Assembly: GCA_019022495.1 (NCBI GenBank)
Contig: JAFEKR010000002.1
Coordinates: 4,588,001 to 4,652,000 of the forward strand
Direction of reading: 5' to 3'
From: Epichloe hybrida
Lineage: Eukaryota > Ascomycota > Sordariomycetes > Hypocreales > Clavicipitaceae
Length of the DNA stretch: 64,000 bases
The notes below the pieces were generated by a model. The model was not told where the DNA came from and did no database searches. It saw nothing but the letters and a program-made list of their open reading frames with translations. Position numbers and translations under genes: made by a program. Positions 56,863-64,000 of the stretch are shown in pieces (the stretch's first letter is position 1; each line of letters begins with the position of its first letter).

Positions 56863-59800
56863 CTAGTAATCTCTCTTTTTCCTTCGTAACTAAAGAGCTT
56901 AAAAACGTAATAAAAATTAGATTAAAGGAAAGTATACACTAGTAAATCCCTTAATAGGAATCTGCTGCTTTAATTAGTTGTTACAGCATTAGTTAATTAA
57001 ATTAATCCGTTAGTCCTTGCCTAAGCTCCTGTCTTCTAATATCATAGGTCTCTTTACCTATCCTTTAACATAAATTGTTAATTCGTTCGAATTAATTAAA
57101 GAGAAAAGTAATAAATTTAGCGATGCTTTTGTTATTACATCCGCTGGATTATTATTACTATTAATTCACCTAACTTTATAGATCTTATACCTTTTGTATA
57201 ATTAATAAAGAGCTATAATATTAATTATTAGTCTCTTCTCCTTTGTGGTTCCTAGCTTTATAAGACATTTATATAATAAAAAAGAATTAGTATAGAGAAT
57301 TATAGGAATTCAGGGCATCTTTAATTAATCCGTGATTTAATATAGAGTCATGGAAATCACGTAGGTAATGTCTACGCCTTAAACTATGCTATATAACTTA
57401 GAGGTAAGCGCGCTATAAGTAACTCTCTTGCTCTTTATTAAGCTATACGTAATAATGTTGCCTTTTATAATAAAGGTATTATTATCTTGCATTATCTCAT
57501 TGCTAATCACAATCACGTATCCGATCTGTAAGCTTAGATCCTTGTTATTAGCAAGCGATCTATTTACAAACACAAAGAGCTTTGCCTCTTTAAGAACTAA
57601 AGGGATATATTATAGTCCGCGTTATTAATTCTTAATCTATTACTTAAGGCGTTTATTAAGGTATGTAATATCTTCCCTAGAGGGTTCTTAGTGTTAAGCT
57701 ATAATTAATAGGTTATAGGAAGCTTCTAGTTAACATATAGTTATAATATAGCTTCCTTAGGCTTGTTATTCTACGTAGTCTTGCTTTACTATTAGGGATT
57801 AAGGATTAACTTCCTTAATCTTCTAACTCTAGCCTTTCTAGGTTAAGATTAACAAATTATTAGTATTTTAGGTTAAAATGCACCTATTAAAGATAAGGGG
57901 ATTCTTAGCGGTTAATCGTTGCTTTTCTTTAGCTATAAAATTAGCCTTCTGGAGCTCTTTCTCTTCTTTTTAGAAGAAGTTATTATTACTTAGGCCTAAT
58001 ATATTGTCGGTTTGCATTCTAATAATGCTAAAGAGGTTCTTATTATTTAGAGCTATGATTAATAAGTAGGAATTATAGGTTAAAGTTATTATATTAAGGT
58101 TATCCCTATGGTAATAGAAGTATATTGCTTACTAGTAAGTTCTAGCCTCTATAATCCTATAAAGAGGTCTAATCAATTTAATTACAGTCCCTTCTAGAAA
58201 GAGATATATAATCTACTTTAGTAGTCTCATAATAATTAGCCTTATTAGCATTATATACAATTGAGTGTAGGCTTGCGTAATATTACGAATCTAAAGGTAG
58301 ATGCCTCTTCTTTTTAATAACGGAGTAATAGCTATAATAAGGCGTTGGCTTGCTTGTTGTATTATTAGTAATTGCGTTAGGATGAATTCCTTTCCTTTGT
58401 TATTATAGCCTTATATAACGAGGCAAGATTTCTTATATAGCAAGTCTGTTCCTTTACCTTTAATCTCTCTAACTATATAAGAATTAAAGATTCTATAACC
58501 TCCGTGTCTCGCTAGGTTAAACTTAATAAATTTAAACATATTATAAGCTTATAAAGCGTTAATCTTAGCTTAATTAGACTACTTAAAGGGTTTTCCTAGG
58601 GTTATAATCCTTCCTTCTTAGTGGAGCTAAAGAGCAAGGTTCTAATTAGCCTCTTCCTTTGCTATAAGGAATGCTATACTTAGTATCCCTCTAGTTATAA
58701 CCTCTTAAATAAAGGCCTCCTCTTAGTCTTTGTTTATAAGTATATAAAGCTAAACTAGACTAATATCCTTCTTAGGGCTATAAGGTCTTCTTTTCCTTAC
58801 TTTTATTCCTTTAGGGCGTGGTAATAAGTCTTTAACTTAATAGCTTCCCCTTAAGGCCTTTTAGGCTTTATAAGCCTCTTTATTAGACTCTCCTACACTT
58901 ATAAATTACACTATAAGGGCCTTTCTTAGTCTCCCTTGCTTTCTCTTAGCTAGTATCTACAGCTCTTTGCTATCTTTTATTAGAGGATCTCTTTTATTAG
59001 CAGTAGTTAGTTATATAATTCCTTCTTCCTTTATATTGCTTAGCTATTACTCTAGCGGATTATAGGGCTTTGTCTCCTGCTGCTCTAGCCCCTCTATAGT
59101 ACATAGGTCTTTATAATAAGGCTTTACTACTATAGAGCAGAACTTTACTAAGCTATAGGGTATGTTAATAGTATAGGTCTCTCTATTAGTAGCAAGTAGC
59201 TTATAAAGGCTATGCTAGCTACCCTTCTCTCTCTATACTTATATATTAGCCTGTAAGGGTAGCTAATATATAAGTATTATATTAGGGCTATTCTAGGCTT
59301 TAAGGGCATTATAAACCTGCCGTGAAGCTAGATAGTAGCAGACTTTATTAGTAGCTTTATAAATCACTTTAGCATATTAAATAATAAAGATGCTTAGCAG
59401 TGACTTATCTGTTATTTATAGGTAGCCTCCGAAGACTAGCATAGTTAGGATAATACTATTTAGGCCTGTAGAGTTGTTAATAGCCTTGATAGCTATTTAA
59501 AGGTATTACTCTAGCGCGAGCTCCGTTCTAATTAAGTCTATGATAATATTGTAGGCTTAGCGTAGAGGTCTGTGGTATCTCTTAACCTTTCTAATGCTAT
59601 TATAGGCTTTGATTAGCATTTTATTAGTCTTAATTAATATTAGTTAAGTATAGTGCTTAAACTTAGCAGAAGCGAAGTTATTACTAGCATTATGGATAAT
59701 CTAATCTAGAGGTCTAAGATAAGTATTAATCTAACATTCGCGAATTGCATCCTAGATATCTCAAGCCTTCTGCTTCTTTAGATTAAGGAATTAGGCTACC

Positions 59801-61609
59801 TAGAACAATATTACTAAATTAATAATATAAAGCACTAGTTAGCTATTGATTTGCATGATATTAACGATAATCTTGTAGTTAAATTTGTAGTTATCTTTAA
59901 TTATAAACTTGAATTAACTAGGGGCCTTTCCATACATCTAGTAATAGTAGTAGACTTTGGTTAATTCCTTAATTACCTAGCGTTTAACTTTATAACTAGC
60001 TTAGTAAAGGATCTTTATGAGTTATTAAACGGAAGGGTAACTAAGTTAATGATATAATTAATGGATATCTCCTTCTAAAAGGTAGAAGGCAACTATTTCT
60101 CTTGCTTCTAGTAACCACTAAGGATAGCCCTATTATCGCACAATAGGTATAGTTTTATTACCTTAGATAAGTATGTTAGTAAGGTTATTAATCTTAACTT
60201 GCATTTTATCTATATTAGTAATTAAGAAGAGAAAGGGCGTAGCTATGTTAAGGATGTAGAATTTAAGCTCTTTAAGTTCTATGGGCATATGAAGGATTCC
60301 TTTTGTAACTACTAATCTAGCGCTAAATGTGATAATTTAGGGTTTACAGGGGGTTACCTTTAATAAAGGTATTAATCTTAATAAAGCCTTTACTTATGCT
60401 TCTCCTATAGTTAACTTTCCTATAGCACTAGTATTAGGTATAATCCCTCTAAAGACCTCTTTGGAATAGTATTCTTTAGAGATATAGTAAATTAAGCCTT
60501 TATTATACTCTTATAGCTTATAAAGCTCCTACCTAAGGAATACGTGTTAGAAGGCTTAATTATTTAGGGTCGCAAGGATATTAATATTAGCAGTGTTATA
60601 GTTAGTCTATAATTCGGAGTAGAAGAATTATGTAATGCTTAGGTATGCTATTAATAGTAGCTCCTCTATATTATTATTATTATCTTTAGCTTCTGTGTAA
60701 GCTAAAAGATATGATTCCTAATTCTAACCTAAGCTTTTATTAGGCTTATTATTAACTTACCCTTTATATAAGGCAAGGAATGCCTAGAATCTTTTCTCTA
60801 AAGGGGGTGTATAATGTGTTTTGCTAGCCTACTAGTGGTCTTTCTTCTTTTAATACTCTTTAGTAAAGTAATTAGAAGACTAGTAGCTGCTCTTACTATA
60901 TATAAAGCAGCGCTTAGTGCTTAGCCTAGGGCTTTACTTATAATAGCTTCCTTTGCTATAGGATTGTTATTTGTACTAATGATTAGTAAACATAGCCTCT
61001 AGAGAGTCTCCTTATTAGTACTAAAGGTATTAGGAGGACTTCTTATTTAATTCTATAATAGTAATTACCTTATGGAGGTCTCTAGTAAGACTTTTAAAGC
61101 CTAGGGAGTGCATATATTCCACTATCTAACATTCGGGCACACTAGCTATAGTATTTAAGGCCTGCTTATAGAGCTTAGTATTTACTATTTTAGCAGGGTA
61201 TAGTTCTCTATGGATTTTCTTAAGGGTTAATAACGTGATCTTAAGGTAATTAAGCTTGCTTTTATTAGGGTTTTTCTTAATTATGTTCTTTAGCGTTATA
61301 CTACTCTATTTATAGTAATAGAATTACTAGTTACTTTCTATCTTAAAGCGTTAATAAATATAGGTGATTATCTCTTTATAGGAATAGTTATTCCTAAAGA
61401 GGTAATTAAGGAAATATTATTTAGCATTACCTATTAATATAATAGGGAAAGCCTTCTAATAATGCATTTAAGGAAAGTTAATTCTATTATACTTATTTTT
61501 AAAGAGCGTAATCTTTAGCGTTAAGAAGTTATATAGCTTTTTACTATAGCGGTTGCTATCCTTATATATCTTTGTAAGCTCTAAGATCTTCTTTGTAATC
61601 TAATCTTTA

Positions 61610-61623
61610 GAGGGGAATTACTA
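61610..61623 (+). repeat. target-site duplication of the SINE-like element, left copy
   Basis: gaggggaattacta, exactly repeated at 61889-61902. Related copies of this copia site carry a C (G on this strand) where both TSD copies have the RIP-type change. Confidence 0.88.
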
Positions 61624-61888
61624 TTGATTTTTAATTTTTTTTGGGGTCATTGGCTGTGGCCAATGCATCTAATTTTCAAGGAACCAAAAAAATTACTAGC
61701 AATACCCAGCTAGTGCCACATGTAACAACCAAATTTAATAATCACCGCAGTGTTAGGTAAAACATCAAGGAATAAGCTTTAAGCCACAAATTTGGGGGCT
61801 GAAAAGTCAATACAAAGTTTGCGACAAACTTTGTGGCTGCGATTGCGCAAGATACAGTCATAATTCGCGACCGCAGTCAAACTCAAAT
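61624..61888 (-). mobile_element. SINE-like short retroposon (265 bp), recent, not RIPed
   Basis: Flanked by a 14-bp exact TSD, the length expected from LINE-type target-primed integration. At its left end is a T-rich stretch (61624-61642), i.e. an A-rich tail if read on the minus strand, so its 5' end is at 61888. CpA, TpG and CpG are plentiful, unlike everything around it. There is no open frame of note, and neither a convincing tRNA A/B box nor terminal inverted repeats. Two perfect hairpins lie inside: 61648-61665 (cattggc/gccaatg) and 61812-61834 (acaaagttt/aaactttgt). An unrelated origin (for example a processed RNA) is possible. Confidence 0.7.
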
Positions 61889-61902
61889 GAGGGGAATTAC
61901 TA
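61889..61902 (+). repeat. target-site duplication of the SINE-like element, right copy
   Basis: gaggggaattacta, identical to 61610-61623; copia H gag sequence continues after it. Confidence 0.88.
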
Positions 61903-63382
61903 TAAAGGCATAATTTGTTATAAATGACAGTCTACTAGTTATTCTTAATAATAATTATCTAGATAGAGTTATTAATATAATAGAGATTGTTGTAGGGGTT
62001 CTTATAAGGGTTTAAGCAATCTCTAGGGTTAGGGAAGGTTGATTTCTAGGGTAGGCTAGTGGGGCTATTAATGTTAAGGTTCTAGGGGTTTGGAAGATTG
62101 TAGTCTTTCTTATGATCTTTCCTGTGACTAAAGGGGCATTAAGGTTTAATAAAGTACTTCCTTAAGTAATACTAGGATTAAATATCCTAGGCCTTGCCTA
62201 ACAAGGATGCTATAATCTTATAAAGAATTATGTAATTCTCTAATAATATTCTTAGATACTCTTTTAAAGGTATCTTTAGACTAGCCTTTAAAGTCTTCTT
62301 AGAATAATTCCTATAGGTTATTATCTCTCTATCCTTAATGCTTACTAAGGTTAATAAATCTTATAATCTAGTTATTAAGCTTAAGCTATGTAGTAGTCTC
62401 TAGATCTAGCTTAATAGATTCTTTCTAATTACTAGAGAAGTTATAAGTAAGCTATTAAAGGCATAAGGGTAACTTATACTCTTAGGGTCTTTTAGGGGTA
62501 ATAGTTAGAGCCTTGCTATCACTAGTAGCCTTTGCTCTTATGAAAGGTCTAGATTCCTCTGCTATCTTTAACTATAAAAGGAATATTACTAATTTATTAT
62601 TTTTACTACTAATTAAGCTCCTGTGTTTGCCTATTACTATTACGAGGTTCTTCTTTCGTATTTCAGGAGCGTTACCACTCTAATAAAATTAGAAGATTAC
62701 GAAAATAGGAAAAATAGAAGAAAAAGTAGTAGAAGTAGTAAAAGTAGTAATAAGAATAAATTAATAGAGATAAAGAAAGTAATATAAGTTCTAAAAGTTC
62801 CTAGAAAATAATAGGAAAAGTAATAAGGGAATAATAGGAATTACTACTTCCTGTTTTTTATAAAAGGGAGGGAAGGAGGTAATCTCTCTTTCTTGCTAAT
62901 AAGTATAGGGTAAATAGCACTAATAATAAAGGGGGTAAAAAATAAGCTGTAGATACTTGTACAAACAGATTAAAGGTCTGTTAGATAAAGGGAATACTTA
63001 TAGAGAAGTTATAGATGTATTAGCTAGCTTAGCTAAGGTTATTTAATGTTAGGTTTGAAATAAATGCCTTGCGGCAATAGATTCAGTTATTTAGTTAGTT
63101 TTCTCGTAATAGATAATAAAATTAATAATTAATAACAATATCCTAGATAGATATAACGAAGTTATATCCCTAAGCCTAAGGGTTAATAGATTAATTCCTT
63201 AGAAGCCTAATAAGCTTACAACTAGGATTCTAGTCTCTTCCTTTAGCACACTTATGTAGTCATGCCTCTCTACTATAATAACTATTATAGCATAACAAGG
63301 GGTAGTAGTAGTAGTATTTGTAGAAATATCTCTTCTTATAATACCTAGCTTATCTATAGTTATGAAGTTAACTACTAATTAG

Positions 63383-63638
63383 TGTTAGTTGCACTAAGGT
63401 CCTGCGTAGGTAATAAATCCTATATAATTAAAGTTAATAATAGTTAGTTAGCTAGCTAGGAAAGAGAGAGAAGAGAGGGAAAGTCTAGATGCTAGAAAAG
63501 TGGGCGAAATCTGTATGTGGGGCATAAAAGGGGGTGGCGAATTAATGTAGCTAATCATATTACGTGCATCGCGCCGGACCCACAATTGGTCCGGTCTTTG
63601 GCCACGATTAAACCAATGAAGATCCGAAGGAATCAACA
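63383..63638 (-). repeat. 5' LTR of copia H (right end)
   Basis: 256 bp. Outer end GAATCAACA is followed by the TSD CTTTC. It keeps the G:C form of the palindrome (ccggacc...ggtccgg, about 63572-63594). The open frame at 63448-63639 is a chance ORF on the LTR. Confidence 0.93.
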
Positions 63639-64000
63639 CTTTCCTTATTATATTAATAAGTAATACTAAATAATACTTCCTTAATTACCTCTTTAGGAAT
63701 AACTATTCCTATAAAGAGATAATTACTTATATCTATTAATACTTTAAGACAAAAAGTAACTAATAATTTAATTACTACTAATAGAGTAGTATAATATTAA
63801 AGAATATAATTAAGAAGAACCCTAATAAAAATAAGCTTAATTACCTTAAGATTATATTATTAACCCTTAAGAAAATCCATAGAGGACTATACCCTGCTAA
63901 AATAGTAAATACTAAGCTCTATAAGTAGGCCTTAAATACTATAGCTAGTGTGCTTAAATATTAGATAGTAAAATATATATACTCCCTAGGCTTTAAAAGT
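63639..64000 (+). pseudogene. copia G gag region, continued after copia H
   Basis: Begins with the TSD copy CTTTC and is collinear with 42418-42780 of copia D. No open frame. Runs off the window. Confidence 0.85.

Larger units (their letters stand above)
56863..63382 (-). pseudogene. copia H gag-pol relic, interrupted by a SINE-like insertion
   Basis: Minus strand, collinear with the 14514 element. RNase H at 57379-57573 is open for 64 codons (MFVNRSLANNKDLSLQIGYV; first Asp now Asn). RT lies at about 57750-58560, integrase about 59300-60080, protease side about 60150-60400, zinc-knuckle region about 60800-60930, gag from there to about 62700. The SINE-like element splits gag at 61624-61888. 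The plus-strand open frame at 57428-57628 is antisense. Stops and catalytic-residue changes match the other copies. Confidence 0.82.
56607..63638 (-). mobile_element. Ty1/copia element (copy H), full length (7032 bp), inserted in copia G
   Basis: LTRs of 256 bp at 56607-56862 and 63383-63638; TSD CTTTC on both sides. Coding strand minus. Without the 265-bp SINE-like insertion and its TSD it is about 6.75 kb, equal to the other full copies. It is the only copy that shows the family's integrase region unbroken on this strand and so serves as reference for copy A. Confidence 0.95.
54687..64000 (+). mobile_element. Ty1/copia element (copy G), 5' part, split by copia H and running off the window
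   Basis: Same family as 14514. 5' LTR at 54687-54952, internal region 54953-56606, then resumes at 63639 after copia H. The TSD CTTTC of copia H lies at 56602-56606 and 63639-63643, and the two halves are collinear with 42416 onward in copia D. It is the most heavily RIPed copy of the family, hence probably among the oldest. The five bases before it are TATAT; its 3' end is beyond the window. Confidence 0.9.

Noticed and set aside
61624..61888. The small insertion as a TIR-type MITE
   Set aside because: The two ends are not inverted repeats of each other, and the TSD is 14 bp with a T-rich end, which fits retroposition better.
1242..64000. CRISPR arrays, operons, bacterial promoters, tRNA or rRNA genes, telomere repeats
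   Set aside because: None seen; the intron-bearing gene and RIPed retrotransposons mark this as fungal nuclear DNA.

Overview
The window looks like a piece of a filamentous ascomycete (Pezizomycotina) genome. It holds the 3' end of one ordinary gene followed by a very AT-rich block of decayed transposons. The gene uses short fungal-type introns with GTAAGT/GTATGT donors. From position 1242 on, nearly every coding relic carries TAG/TAA stops where Gln or Trp codons would be expected, Asp/Glu catalytic residues read as Asn/Lys, CpA is scarce and TpA abundant. That is the signature of repeat-induced point mutation (RIP). I cannot name the species; heavily RIPed AT-isochores of this kind are known from Dothideomycetes among others.

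Layout. 1-900: C-terminal part of a PTC7-like PP2C phosphatase gene. 901-1241: its 3' flank, not RIPed. 1242-25890: a truncated minus-strand Ty1/copia element (copy A) split in three. A minus-strand Ty3/gypsy element (4440-11040, TSD TAATA) and a plus-strand Tad-like LINE (11168-about 24526, 16-bp TSD) sit in it, and the LINE is itself split by a full plus-strand copia (14514-21299, TSD CCTAT). 25891-27830: part of a second copia family (plus strand). 27831-28943: a duplicated 231-bp segment, the second copy running into a piggyBac-like transposase gene. That gene is split at 29488/53133 by a MULE DNA transposon (29489-53124, 8-bp TSD, 44-bp perfect TIRs). The MULE carries a full minus-strand copia of a third family (30380-36755, TSD ACTAG) and a plus-strand chromodomain gypsy (37386-51936, TSD TTAAG), which carries another copia (40510-47242, TSD GTAAT). 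53400-54686: AT-rich DNA with a palindrome and degenerate tandem repeats. 54687-64000: a plus-strand copia (runs off the window) split by a minus-strand copia (56607-63638, TSD CTTTC), which contains a small un-RIPed SINE-like insertion (61624-61888, 14-bp TSD).

Taken together, only the phosphatase looks functional. Everything else is dead or dying mobile DNA, but the target-site duplications are so well kept that the order of insertion can be read directly: piggyBac before MULE before gypsy before copia; copia A before gypsy/LINE before copia; copia G before copia H before the SINE-like element. Five copies of one copia family (A, 14514, 40510, 54687, 56607) act both as targets and as invaders.

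I did not find a new multi-gene functional system. The most novel-looking items are the young SINE-like element that landed after RIP, the complete MULE inside a piggyBac gene, a rearranged inverted duplication in copia A, and a covarying palindrome in the copia LTR. All domain calls come from reading translations by eye; no alignment or database search was run.
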